From the NCBI RefSeq assembly GCF_000963945.1, contig NZ_BAMW01000045.1:1-64000 (forward strand): a stretch of 64,000 nucleotides of DNA, given 5' to 3'. Source of the DNA: Acetobacter indonesiensis. Lineage in GTDB: Bacteria; Pseudomonadota; Alphaproteobacteria; Acetobacterales; Acetobacteraceae. The position numbers and the translations under genes are program-made. Below are positions 1-8,352 of this stretch, piece by piece. Each line of letters begins with the position of its first letter. The stretch's first letter is position 1. The notes under the pieces were generated by a model. That model was given only the letters and a program-made list of their open reading frames with translations, ran no database searches and was not told the DNA's origin.

Positions 1-96
1 CTCAATCAATATTAGAGGATACGGAATCACCAACAGATACTCAAAATCCTTTATCTACTTCTACTGGCTGTCGCTCAGACCATACCGCCGCTTCAC
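1..96 (-). pseudogene. Decayed IS5-family transposase N-terminus
   Basis: From a GTG at 96 the minus strand reads V-K-R-R-Y-G-L-S-D-S-Q, the usual opening of IS5-family transposases, after a GGGCAGA ribosome-binding-like stretch. The next codon, where the family normally has Trp, is TAG (61-63). After one Lys another TAG follows (55-57), then I-K-D-F, again family-like. Two in-frame stops within four codons mean it cannot make a full transposase. The rest lies beyond the window start. A chance resemblance is possible because only about 15 codons can be compared. Confidence 0.4.
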
Positions 97-133
97 ACTC
101 TGCCCTAAAAACAGGAGAAAAATATCACAGATC

Positions 134-167
134 AAACGGGATTATAAGCCTCATAATCCTCCCGTTT
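134..167. repeat. Imperfect inverted repeat
   Basis: AAACGGGA (134-141) pairs with TCCCGTTT (160-167); inside, TTAT and ATAA extend the stem past a three-base bulge. It has no clean T-tract on either side, so it is more likely part of the IS end than the secDF terminator, although it lies just downstream of secF. Confidence 0.4.
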
Positions 168-220
168 AACTGACGACACGCCCTAGTATTGTGATGATTT
201 CGGGTGTGTGAACGTTAAAA

Positions 221-1153
221 TTATTTGTTATTTGTTTCCTCATTCCGATTCAACCGCCCTTCTCCCATAAACAGCAGTAGCGGCGCAGCGATGAAGATCG
301 AGGATGACGTTCCCACGACAATCCCAAACAGCATGGTCCAAGCGAAACCAGAGAGGGTACTGCCGCCAAAGAGGGCTAGGGGGAGGGCGGCCAGAAAGAC
401 CGTTGATGACGTGCCCAATGTGCGGTTGAGGGTCTCGTTGATGGAGAGGTCGATCAGTTCGCGCAGGGGCATGGTTCGGTATTTGCGCAGGTTTTCACGC
501 ACGCGGTCATACACGACCACTTTATCGTTTGTTGAGTAACCCAGAATGGTGAGGATGGCGGCAACCATCACCAGATCGAACTCAAAACCGGTAAGAACCA
601 GAAAGCCCATGGTTTTTGTGAGGTCGAGCACCAGGGTGATCACGGCGCTTAGGGCAAACTCCCACTCGAAACGGAACCAGATATAGCCCAGAATCATCGC
701 AAGGCTGAGGCCAAGGGCCAGCATACCGTTACGGAACAGTTCTGAGGAAACAGAAGCACCGACCGCGTCTGCGCGTAGAACAGTGGTGCCGGGCTGGGCT
801 TCGTCAACAGCGTGGCGCACGCTATCAACAATCTTGTTTGTTTCCTGGCCATCCCCTGCATCCAGTCGGATCAGCACGTCATCAGGGGAGCCGAACGACT
901 GGATCGAAGCGTGTGTAATGTTGTGTGCAGCCAAGGCCGTACGGAGTTTGGCGAAATCGGCCGGGCCGGATGTTTTGGCTTCAACAACAATGCCGCCGCG
1001 GAAATCAAGCCCCAGCGTCAAGCCGGGATAGAAGAAAAGCCCGATTGAGGCCAGAGACAGCACGGCAGAGGTGATCAGGCCAGCAAAGCGACCGCGCATG
1101 AAGTTGATGTGGGTATCCTTGCGTACAAAACGCAGGAGAGGACGTCCGAACAT
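221..1153 (-). CDS. secF: Protein translocase subunit SecF
   Basis: SecF works with SecD in the inner membrane, using the proton motive force to help pull proteins through SecYEG. The 310-residue length is typical. A first membrane helix (about 24-45) leads into the conserved GLDFRGG motif (48-54); a periplasmic domain follows, then five more hydrophobic segments. The family motif with G205, N209, D210, D216 and R217 lies in the fourth helix region. It sits 12 bases downstream of secD in the same direction, the standard operon order. Nothing looks damaged. Confidence 0.97.
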   Translation of the reverse strand: MFGRPLLRFVRKDTHINFMRGRFAGLITSAVLSLASIGLFFYPGLTLGLDFRGGIVVEAKTSGPADFAKLRTALAAHNITHASIQSFGSPDDVLIRLDAGDGQETNKIVDSVRHAVDEAQPGTTVLRADAVGASVSSELFRNGMLALGLSLAMILGYIWFRFEWEFALSAVITLVLDLTKTMGFLVLTGFEFDLVMVAAILTILGYSTNDKVVVYDRVRENLRKYRTMPLRELIDLSINETLNRTLGTSSTVFLAALPLALFGGSTLSGFAWTMLFGIVVGTSSSIFIAAPLLLFMGEGRLNRNEETNNK

Positions 1154-1165
1154 ATGCGCCTCGTC

Positions 1166-2740
1166 TTAAACTGGCAGGCTGGTTGGGCGTGTAAGCGCAT
1201 ACCAGCGGACCATAAGCAACCGGGAAAGAAGAAGGGTGGTGAACAGCGTTGTGACAATACCGATGGTGATTGTCAGCGCGAAGCCGCGAACCGGCCCTGT
1301 GCCAAACACAAACAGCATGACGTGAGCCAGCAAGGCTGTGGCGTTACTATCCACAATTGTGGAGGTGGCGCGTTCAAAACCAGCTTGCATGGCGGCCAGA
1401 GGCGTCCGACCGCGGGCAATTTCCTCGCGGATGCGTTCATTGATCAGAATGTTTGCATCGACGGCCATACCCAACGTCAGCAACATGCCGGCCATACCGG
1501 GGAGGGTAAGTGTCGCTTCAAAAAGCGACAGAATGGCTATCATCAGCACAAGGTTGGCCAGCAGCGCGACGTTGGCATACCAGCCAAAGCGGCCATAGAA
1601 CAGCGCCATGAACAGAATGACCATGACAAAGCCAGCGGCCAGACTGAGCATCCCAGCACGAATGGAATCTGCCCCCAATGACGGGCCGATGGTGCGCTGT
1701 TCAACAACGCTTAGCGGCGCGGGCAGGGCACCGGCACGGAGCATCAGGGCCAGGTCAGTTGCACGCTGGGCGTCAAAACCGCCTGTGATCTGACCGTTTC
1801 CACCCGTGATGGGAGAGCGAATGACAGGCGCTTCAATGACCTTGTTATCAAGGACGATAGCAAAGCGTTTGCCCACATTGGCCTGCGTAACAGTAGAGAA
1901 CGCATGGGTGCCAAGAGAGTCAAAGGAGAAAGAAACAGCCCATTCACCACTTTGCGAATCAATGGCGGCCCCTGCGTTGGTCAGATCCGTGCCATCGACA
2001 TCCACATGGTCATAAACCGGCAGTGGTGCACCTTCGGACGGGTTAGACATAGGCAGCAGGCTGACACCCGGTGGGGGGGCTGTCGCATGCATTGGGTTTG
2101 AATCCACCAGACGGAATGTCATTTTAGCGGTGGTACCCAGCAGATTCTTAATGCGCTCGGGATCGCTGACGCCAGGGAGTTCAACCACAATGCGGTCATC
2201 GCCCTGACGGGTGATTTCCGGATCAACGGCACCTGTGGCGTCAATACGACGGCGGACAATCTCAATTGACTGCGTTACGGCTTCACGCGCCCGGGCCTTG
2301 ACGGCGTCAGGTGAGAGCGTGAGCGTAATTGTGCCGTTATCCTGCTTTTTAACTGTAAATTCGTTAGCAACCGTGCGGGGTAGTTTTTCAAGTGCCGCCA
2401 CGTCTGCATCTGCTTCTGACGCGTCACGAGGGGAGAAAGAAACAGTGCCCGCCTCATCATTGGTGACAATGTTGCGATAGCCAAGCTGTGATTTCAACAG
2501 GGCATCGCGGGTGCTGTCAGCCAAGGTTTGCAGGCGATCATGCGTCAGGCTTTTCAGGTCGATCTGCATAAGCAGATAGGACCCGCCGCGCAGATCAAGC
2601 CCCAGATGGACCTGCCGCCAGGGAAGGGATGGGAAGGGGTTACGTAAGCCGTTGGGCAGGCAGAGCAACAGACCTAACAGGCATACACCCAATACCGAGG
2701 CCAACTTGAGGCGGCTGTAATACATTCTCACCTGAAACAT
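1166..2740 (-). CDS. secD: Protein translocase subunit SecD
   Basis: SecD is the large partner of SecF in the Sec accessory complex. The 524-residue protein has an N-terminal membrane helix (about 11-30), the GLDLRGG motif (47-53), a large periplasmic region, the LRAGALPAPL segment (334-343) before the second helix, and the conserved GMAVDAN stretch (424-430) with R436 and E439. The start is uncertain: an ATG at 2725 lies right behind AGGTGAGA, and the ATG at 2740 has no clear ribosome site. yajC, which often precedes secD, is not recognisable upstream. Confidence 0.96.
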   Translation of the reverse strand: MFQVRMYYSRLKLASVLGVCLLGLLLCLPNGLRNPFPSLPWRQVHLGLDLRGGSYLLMQIDLKSLTHDRLQTLADSTRDALLKSQLGYRNIVTNDEAGTVSFSPRDASEADADVAALEKLPRTVANEFTVKKQDNGTITLTLSPDAVKARAREAVTQSIEIVRRRIDATGAVDPEITRQGDDRIVVELPGVSDPERIKNLLGTTAKMTFRLVDSNPMHATAPPPGVSLLPMSNPSEGAPLPVYDHVDVDGTDLTNAGAAIDSQSGEWAVSFSFDSLGTHAFSTVTQANVGKRFAIVLDNKVIEAPVIRSPITGGNGQITGGFDAQRATDLALMLRAGALPAPLSVVEQRTIGPSLGADSIRAGMLSLAAGFVMVILFMALFYGRFGWYANVALLANLVLMIAILSLFEATLTLPGMAGMLLTLGMAVDANILINERIREEIARGRTPLAAMQAGFERATSTIVDSNATALLAHVMLFVFGTGPVRGFALTITIGIVTTLFTTLLLSRLLMVRWYALTRPTSLPV

Positions 2741-3108
2741 ACGGTTTTTGTCGCCGGGACCATGCCGCTCCCTTGCGTGTGATGCAACACTCCATGCGTA
2801 TTTAAGAGAGAGGCACCGGGTATTCCGCTAGAAAAAGTGGCACGGTTGCATCAGTGATCGGGCGCAGAAAGCCGCCAAAAGAGGGCGAAATCCTACGGGT
2901 AAGAAAATTTACTACGGATTCGGGACCTAAGGCCCACCGTTCGCAGGAAAACGGACAGAAACTGAACGGAAAGAAATCAGGCTGCTATAAAAATTAGGGT
3001 TTGCTGAAAGAAACAAAACGGGAACAATAAACGTGTATTTTGGGTTTGGCTTCAGGGCTGCTACCGCTGTGTGGAATAGAATTGGCACATAGCAAGAAGG
3101 GGTGGGTT
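2741..3108. other. Intergenic region between divergent secD and an oxidoreductase gene
   Basis: This 368-base gap separates two divergent genes and must hold both promoters. I see no tRNA, no coding frame with a convincing start and no strong hairpin. A long stretch near 2950-3030 is A-rich and may include the rightward promoter, but I could not place -35 and -10 boxes with confidence. Confidence 0.5.
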
Positions 3109-4107
3109 ATGCAGAACAGCTTACGTGTTGGCGTGATTGGAGCCGGACATTTTGGTCGTTACCATACCCTAAAAGTGCGCGATGTGCCGCGCGAGGTGCT
3201 GGTTGGTCTTTTTGACCCCGATCCCCGCCGCGCTGCGGATGTTGCGAAGGAAGCCGGTTGTCCGGTGATGGAATCAGTTGAAGACCTTCTTGCGGCCTGT
3301 GATGCCGTGGTGATTGCCGCCCCTGCAGAGTTTCATTTTGAATTGGCTGTGCAGGCCTTGCGGGCTGGCAAGCATGTTCTCGTCGAAAAGCCGGTCGCTG
3401 CGACGTTGGAGCAGGCAGATTTTTTGGTGACGCTGGCCGAGGAAACGGGGCTTGTCTGTCAGGTGGGACACCTGTTGCGTTATTCAGCTGAGCATGAGGC
3501 CATAACGCAGCGGATCAGTCGCCCCCTTTATATAGAAGCGACACGTATTGCGCCCTTTAAGCCAAGAGGCACGGATGTGTCGGTCATTCTCGACCTGATG
3601 ATTCATGATCTTGATCTGGTGCTGGCAATTGTTGATAGCCCGATTGCACAGGTTGATGCGCTGGGCGCTGCCGTCAGTTCTGCCCATGAAGATATAGCCA
3701 ACGCACGTGTGCGGTTTGAAAACGGATGTGTGGCGACAATTACAGCCAGCCGTATTTCCTTGAAGACTGAGCGGCGCATGCGTCTGTTTTCTGAGGAAGG
3801 GTATCTTTCTGCCGATTTTGGAAAGCGCGAACTGACCATGATTGGTCGGGAGCGTGGCATTCCGTTGCCAGGTACTGGTGGCTTCCGTCGGGAAGCGATC
3901 TCTTGGAAAGACCATGATTCTTTGCAGGCCGAGCATGTGGCGTTTGTTGCGGCGTGTCTGGATGGTGCCCCAGTTGTGGTGGATGTACGTGCTGGGCGGC
4001 GGGCACTGGCTGCAGCCTTGGCGGTTGCAGAAGGAATTGAAGACTCACGCCGGCGTATGGAGGCTTCGGGCCTGATTGCGGTTGGCCAAAAGGTTTTGGC
4101 CGACTGA
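3109..4107 (+). CDS. Gfo/Idh/MocA-family NAD(P)-dependent oxidoreductase
   Basis: The N-terminus is a Rossmann fold with GAGHFG (11-16), and the family's EKPVA motif lies at 93-97, where the lysine normally helps catalysis. A second conserved patch, with VGH near 119 and MIHDLD near 166, belongs to the C-terminal alpha/beta domain. Relatives oxidise or reduce sugars, inositols and other polyols; the substrate cannot be read from the sequence. The ATG at 3109 was chosen because AGAAGGGG sits just upstream, although the frame stays open to 3040; this gives 332 residues. It stands alone, with no sugar-pathway neighbours. Confidence 0.88.
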   Translation: MQNSLRVGVIGAGHFGRYHTLKVRDVPREVLVGLFDPDPRRAADVAKEAGCPVMESVEDLLAACDAVVIAAPAEFHFELAVQALRAGKHVLVEKPVAATLEQADFLVTLAEETGLVCQVGHLLRYSAEHEAITQRISRPLYIEATRIAPFKPRGTDVSVILDLMIHDLDLVLAIVDSPIAQVDALGAAVSSAHEDIANARVRFENGCVATITASRISLKTERRMRLFSEEGYLSADFGKRELTMIGRERGIPLPGTGGFRREAISWKDHDSLQAEHVAFVAACLDGAPVVVDVRAGRRALAAALAVAEGIEDSRRRMEASGLIAVGQKVLAD

Positions 4108-4179
4108 AATATTTTATGATCGCGGGAAACTGCGAAAAATGTGGATGCAAGCGTTTTTTCGGTTCAGATTGAAAAAAAA

Positions 4180-4195
4180 TCACTAGATATAGGGG
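4180..4195 (+). promoter_or_regulatory. Possible NrdR box 1 upstream of the ribonucleotide reductase genes
   Basis: TCACTAGATATAGGGG matches 12 of 16 positions of the NrdR box as I recall it (ACACTATATATAGTGT). NrdR represses ribonucleotide reductase genes, usually through two such boxes about three helical turns apart. A second candidate begins 32 bases downstream. No nrdR gene is visible in the window. Confidence 0.5.
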
Positions 4196-4211
4196 CGCTG
4201 ATAGCGCAGAA

Positions 4212-4227
4212 ACGCGACATATGGTGT
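4212..4227 (+). promoter_or_regulatory. Possible NrdR box 2
   Basis: ACGCGACATATGGTGT also matches 12 of 16 NrdR-box positions and starts exactly 32 bases after box 1, the usual tandem spacing. A caution: the same bases lie in a perfect inverted repeat, GCGACA-TATGG-TGTCGC (4214-4230), centred about three bases away from the box centre. That repeat could be a different operator or a 5' leader hairpin. Confidence 0.42.
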
Positions 4228-4291
4228 CGCCTTTCATGGCGCCCACACCCCTATTCAAAGATGCAGTTTAGCAAGCGGAGCAAGTGACGCC

Positions 4292-6226
4292 ATGAGTCTG
4301 GTCGACGTTCAGGAAAATGAAAGCCGCCGTTCTGAGTCACGGGAATCTGTGGTGGCAGACCTGTTCGAACCGGGCAAACTGGAAGATATGGTGCAGTTGC
4401 CGGGGCATCATCAGGTGCGGGTTGACCGCACACGCGATGCCTTGCTGACGCCGTTTGGTAAGGCAACGCTTGATAACCGCTATCTGCTACCAGACGAAAG
4501 TTATCAGGATCTGTTCGGTCGTGTTGCGTCCTACTACGGGGCGGATGCGGCGCATGCACAGCGTATTTATGACTATATGAGCCAGCATTGGTTTATGCCT
4601 GCTACGCCAGTTCTTTCAAACGGTGGCACGACCCGCGGCTTGCCTATTTCCTGCTTTTTGAATGAAGCCAGTGATAGTCTGGACGGCATTGTGGGGCTGT
4701 GGAACGAGAACGTCTGGCTGGCCAGCCGTGGCGGCGGGATTGGCTCTTACTGGGGCAACCTGCGCTCTATTGGCGAAAATGTTGGGCGTAACGGTAAAAC
4801 GTCAGGCGTTATTCCGTTTATCCGCGTGATGGACAGCCTGACGCTGGCGATCAGTCAGGGATCTCTGCGCCGTGGGTCTGCTGCGGTCTATCTGCCTGTC
4901 TGGCACCCGGAAATTGAAGAATTCATTGAAATCCGTCGCCCGACAGGTGGTGACCCTAACCGTAAGGCATTGAACCTGCATCATGGGGTGCTGGTGTCAG
5001 ATGCGTTTATGCGGGCAGTGGAAACGGATGAAGAATGGGGTCTGCTATCCCCCAAAGACGGTACCGTCATCCGTAAGGTGTCTGCGCGCGGGTTGTGGAT
5101 CCGTATTCTGACGGCGCGTATGGAACAGGGCGAGCCCTACATTGTGTATTCAGACCATGTGAACAACGCACGGCCCGAACACCACAAGCTTGCCGGTTTG
5201 GAAGTCAAGACGTCCAATCTGTGTGCTGAAATTACCTTGCCGACCGGGATTGACCAGCATGGCAAACAGCGCACTGCCGTTTGCTGCCTGTCGTCCCTGA
5301 ATCTGGAAACGTGGGATCAGTGGAAAGATAATCCGCAGTTCATTGAAGACGTGATGCTCTTCCTTGATAACGTCTTGCAGGACTTTATTGACCGCGCCCC
5401 CGAGGAAATGGAAAAGGCCGCTTATGCCGCCATGCGCGAGCGTTCGGTTGGTATGGGTGTCATGGGGTTCCATTCCTTCCTTCAGGCCAAAAACCTGCCG
5501 TTTGAAAGTGTGATGGCAAAGGTCTGGAATAAAAAGATTTTCCAGCATATTCGCACACAGGCTGATGCGGCTTCGCGTAAACTGGCTGACTTGCGTGGCC
5601 CATGCCCGGACGCTGCCGAATATGGCGTGCATGAGCGGTTTTCAAACAAGATGGCTATTGCGCCTACAGCGTCGATTTCCATTATTGCCGGGAACGCCAG
5701 CCCAGGCATCGAACCGATTGCGGCAAACGTCTTCCTGCAGAAAACATTGTCTGGTTCCTTCACGGTGCGTAACCGTCATCTGCAGAAGCTTTTGCAGGAA
5801 AAGGGAAAAGACACAGATGAAGTCTGGTCTCACATCACGCTGAACAAAGGCAGTGTGCAGGCTTTGGACTTCCTGACGCAGGATGAGAAAGACGTGTTCA
5901 AGACCGCGTTTGAGCTTGATCAGCGTTGGATTGTTGAGCATGCGGCTGACCGGCAGCCATTTGTCTGTCAGGCGCAGTCAGTCAATCTGTTCCTGCCAGC
6001 CGATGTGCATAAGCGTGATCTGCACCAGATTCACTACATGGCATGGAAGAAGGGGCTGAAGTCTCTGTACTACTGCCGTTCTCTGTCCATTCAGCGCGCA
6101 GACACCGTCAGTAACGTGCTGACAGCGGCTGACGTGCAGGCAGCGGAAAATGCCCAGCGTGGCGTGGCTGCGGCCCCAGCCGCTTCTACCAGCACGGACT
6201 ATGATGAATGTCTTTCCTGCCAGTAA
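4292..6226 (+). CDS. nrdA: Class I ribonucleoside-diphosphate reductase, alpha (catalytic) subunit
   Basis: Reduces ribonucleoside diphosphates to deoxynucleotides together with the beta subunit encoded next. Of the 644 residues, Cys121 (in PISCFLN) and a Cys at 331/332 are the redox pair, N309-C311-E313 form the NLCAE active site, Tyr593-Tyr594 continue the radical path, and Cys640/Cys643 form the C-terminal shuttle pair. E. coli NrdA is about 760 residues; here no ATP-cone is recognisable ahead of the catalytic domain, so dATP overall-activity control may be missing. Two possible NrdR boxes lie upstream, and a hairpin brackets the stop codon. Confidence 0.95.
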   Translation: MSLVDVQENESRRSESRESVVADLFEPGKLEDMVQLPGHHQVRVDRTRDALLTPFGKATLDNRYLLPDESYQDLFGRVASYYGADAAHAQRIYDYMSQHWFMPATPVLSNGGTTRGLPISCFLNEASDSLDGIVGLWNENVWLASRGGGIGSYWGNLRSIGENVGRNGKTSGVIPFIRVMDSLTLAISQGSLRRGSAAVYLPVWHPEIEEFIEIRRPTGGDPNRKALNLHHGVLVSDAFMRAVETDEEWGLLSPKDGTVIRKVSARGLWIRILTARMEQGEPYIVYSDHVNNARPEHHKLAGLEVKTSNLCAEITLPTGIDQHGKQRTAVCCLSSLNLETWDQWKDNPQFIEDVMLFLDNVLQDFIDRAPEEMEKAAYAAMRERSVGMGVMGFHSFLQAKNLPFESVMAKVWNKKIFQHIRTQADAASRKLADLRGPCPDAAEYGVHERFSNKMAIAPTASISIIAGNASPGIEPIAANVFLQKTLSGSFTVRNRHLQKLLQEKGKDTDEVWSHITLNKGSVQALDFLTQDEKDVFKTAFELDQRWIVEHAADRQPFVCQAQSVNLFLPADVHKRDLHQIHYMAWKKGLKSLYYCRSLSIQRADTVSNVLTAADVQAAENAQRGVAAAPAASTSTDYDECLSCQ

Positions 6227-6236
6227 ATGGCAGGAA
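6214..6236 (+). promoter_or_regulatory. Perfect hairpin enclosing the nrdA stop codon
   Basis: TTCCTGCCA (6214-6222) and TGGCAGGAA (6228-6236) form a perfect 9-base-pair stem with a five-base loop, GTAAA, which contains the TAA stop codon. The nearest T-tract is about 15 bases further on, so it is a poor intrinsic terminator. It may stabilise or help process the message between the alpha and beta cistrons. Confidence 0.5.
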
Positions 6237-6290
6237 TAGTCGTCATTTATTTGTTTTTTAAAGATTATTCCTTTTGTGAAGGGCGCTGTA

Positions 6291-7322
6291 ATGAGCGAAA
6301 GTCAGGCAGGAACACCGCAAGCCGGGACCAGCGAACAGGAACAGCATTTTGATTTGCTGACTGCAAACCCTGTTTATAAGCCGTTCCGCTATCCGTGGGC
6401 CTATGATGCATGGCTAACGCAGCAGCGCCTGCATTGGCTGCCTGAAGAAGTGCCTCTGGCTGACGATGTCAAAGACTGGCATCGTGTACTGAATGATACG
6501 GAACGTCATCTGGTAACCCAGATTTTCCGGTTCTTCACGCAGTCAGACGTTGAAGTGAACAACTGCTACATGAAGCATTACAGCCGGGTGTTCAAACCCA
6601 CTGAAGTGCTGATGATGCTGTCAGCTTTCTCCAACATCGAAACTATTCATATCGCAGCCTACAGCCATCTGCTTGATACGCTGGGCATGCCCGAGGAAGA
6701 GTATTCCGCATTCCTTAAATATAAGGAAATGAAGGATAAATACGATTACATGCAGGCGTTCTCTGTGGACAGCAAGCATGAGATCGCCAAGACTCTGGCC
6801 GCGTTTGGAGCATTCACCGAAGGCCTTCAGTTGTTTGCGTCCTTCGCAATTCTGCTGAACTTCCCGCGCTTTAATAAGCTCAAGGGTATGGGGCAGATTG
6901 TTTCATGGTCGGTGCGTGATGAAACACTGCACTGTCTGTCCATTATTCGTCTGTTCCGGGTGTTTGTGCATGAAAATCCGGAAATCTGGACGGACAAGCT
7001 TCAGAACGAACTGCGTGAAATCTGCGCCACCATTGTGGAGCATGAAGAAGCCTTTATTGATCTGGCATTTGAAATGGGGCCGGTTGAAGGGCTGGATGCG
7101 GCGCAGGTTAAAACCTACATCCACTTCATTGCGGATCGTCGCCTGATTCAGCTTGGTTTGGAACCCCTTTACAACACCACCAACAATCCGCTGCCATGGC
7201 TGGATGATATGCTGAATGCGGTGGAGCACACCAACTTCTTCGAAAATCGTGCCACCGAATATAGCCGCGCTTCTACAAGCGGCACATGGGAAGAAGCTTT
7301 TGAAGCTTCTATTTTCGAATAA
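6291..7322 (+). CDS. nrdB: Class I ribonucleotide reductase, beta (radical) subunit
   Basis: Houses the di-iron centre and tyrosyl radical that start catalysis in the alpha subunit. In 343 residues the ligands Asp86, Glu117, His120, Glu177, Glu211 and His214 and the radical Tyr124 reproduce the spacing of E. coli D84/E115/H118/Y122/E204/E238/H241 within each cluster. It therefore looks like a tyrosyl-radical enzyme and not a Phe-substituted class Ic form. There is no N-terminal ATP-cone here either. The ATG at 6291 follows GAAGGG; an in-frame GTG at 6276 is less likely. It lies 64 bases after nrdA and ends before a strong terminator. Confidence 0.95.
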   Translation: MSESQAGTPQAGTSEQEQHFDLLTANPVYKPFRYPWAYDAWLTQQRLHWLPEEVPLADDVKDWHRVLNDTERHLVTQIFRFFTQSDVEVNNCYMKHYSRVFKPTEVLMMLSAFSNIETIHIAAYSHLLDTLGMPEEEYSAFLKYKEMKDKYDYMQAFSVDSKHEIAKTLAAFGAFTEGLQLFASFAILLNFPRFNKLKGMGQIVSWSVRDETLHCLSIIRLFRVFVHENPEIWTDKLQNELREICATIVEHEEAFIDLAFEMGPVEGLDAAQVKTYIHFIADRRLIQLGLEPLYNTTNNPLPWLDDMLNAVEHTNFFENRATEYSRASTSGTWEEAFEASIFE

Positions 7323-7356
7323 GCTGTAAAAACATTACATTATACAGTTTTTCTGT

Positions 7357-7387
7357 GAAAAAGGCCGTCCCACGTGGCGGCCTTTTT
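7357..7387 (+). terminator. Strong, probably bidirectional terminator after nrdB
   Basis: AAAAAGGCCG and CGGCCTTTTT form a 10-base-pair stem around a short, partly self-complementary centre. The A-tract and T-tract allow it to work in both directions, serving nrdB from the left and the methyltransferase gene, which ends at 7430, from the right. Confidence 0.8.
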
Positions 7388-7429
7388 CATAATGAAAACG
7401 CCAAACAGCATGCCATAAAATCCACACGA

Positions 7430-8236
7430 CTAAGGCTGGTTTTCGAGGTGTACCAGTTTTTGAACGTTGGGCTGTGTTTTCTGCTGACGGTGGAGCACAA
7501 GCGGATTGCCGTCTTTCAGAATGAGGCGGCTTTCTGGGGTAAAGCCTCCGGCATCTTCATGTAACGTCAGGCCGGGCAGGATGCGCGATGGGTTTTTGAC
7601 GCCGTAGCGGGCTTGAACAAGCATCAGGCGCGCGGCGCGGCCACGCTTTGGCCATAGGGGGCAGAGAGCAATGTCTCCAAATCGGGCAACGGTTAGGGCT
7701 GTGCAGGCTGCTGCCAGTTGATCTGCCGGGAGCGCTAAGGTGAGGCTACCTTTGTGTCTAAGCAGTCTGCTGGCTCCTTTTATCCAGCTTTTCAATGTGT
7801 CAGGCAAAGCACGCCGTGCCAGATCGCGTCGCGCTGTGGGGGAAGAGCTGCTCTCTGCTTCATGCCAGGGTGGATTCGCAAAACAGTGGTCGAACTGACC
7901 AAACGGAACTTCCGGAGGCAGATCGGTCGGAAAGCTGGCGTTTACGAATGTGACTCCGGAATGGCCGTTGGCGTGCATATTTTGCTCTGCCAAGACGAGT
8001 GAGGCAGAATCCAGTTCGATGCCCCACAGGTTCAGTTCTGGTATGCGATGTGCCAGACACAACAGGCCAGCGCCTGCACCGCATCCGATTTCAGCCACAC
8101 GCTGGCCGGGACGGGCAGGGACCGCAGCAGCCATGAGCACAGGTTCAAGGCCGGTTCTGTTGCCTGTCTGGAATTGTGAGTACACAATTTTTCCGGCCAT
8201 GAGAGTGCCGGAAGAAAGCGGAGGAAAGTGAGACAT
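7430..8236 (-). CDS. Class I SAM-dependent methyltransferase, TrmN6-like
   Basis: A 268-residue Rossmann-like methyltransferase. The SAM loop EIGCGAGAG lies at 49-57, an acidic GIELD at 72-76, and NPPW at 121-124, the signature of enzymes methylating exocyclic amines of bases. The nearest family I recognise is the tRNA1(Val) A37 N6-methyltransferase group (TrmN6/YfiC), but the target is inferred from the motif alone. It is transcribed away from the polyprenyl synthase gene across a gap of 116 bases. The C-terminal part after about 210 resembles no known motif. Confidence 0.82.
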   Translation of the reverse strand: MSHFPPLSSGTLMAGKIVYSQFQTGNRTGLEPVLMAAAVPARPGQRVAEIGCGAGAGLLCLAHRIPELNLWGIELDSASLVLAEQNMHANGHSGVTFVNASFPTDLPPEVPFGQFDHCFANPPWHEAESSSSPTARRDLARRALPDTLKSWIKGASRLLRHKGSLTLALPADQLAAACTALTVARFGDIALCPLWPKRGRAARLMLVQARYGVKNPSRILPGLTLHEDAGGFTPESRLILKDGNPLVLHRQQKTQPNVQKLVHLENQP

Positions 8237-8352
8237 GACGGGCCTTAACAGAAAGTGTCTGGCTGTCTTGAGGCGGTTGACGCTTGACCGTTTTTCTGGT
8301 GCCCCGCATATGGGTTGGACGTCAACTCATCCCATGGCTGGGGGAATAGCGT

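Larger units (their letters stand above)
1..182 (-). mobile_element. Remnant of an IS5-family insertion sequence end
   Basis: Read on the minus strand, the element appears to begin at base 182 with GGCGTGTCGTCAGTT, preceded by CTAG at 183-186, which fits the YTAR-type target of IS5-like elements. A leader with an imperfect hairpin (134-167) follows, then a short reading frame opening like an IS5-family transposase. The other end lies outside the window, so neither a matching terminal repeat nor the second target copy can be seen. Assignment to IS5 rests on the protein start and the CTAG flank; the family is an inference. Confidence 0.4.

Noticed and set aside
2741-3108. yajC upstream of secD
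   Set aside because: The usual operon starts with yajC, but no frame with a YajC-like membrane helix is present in this gap.
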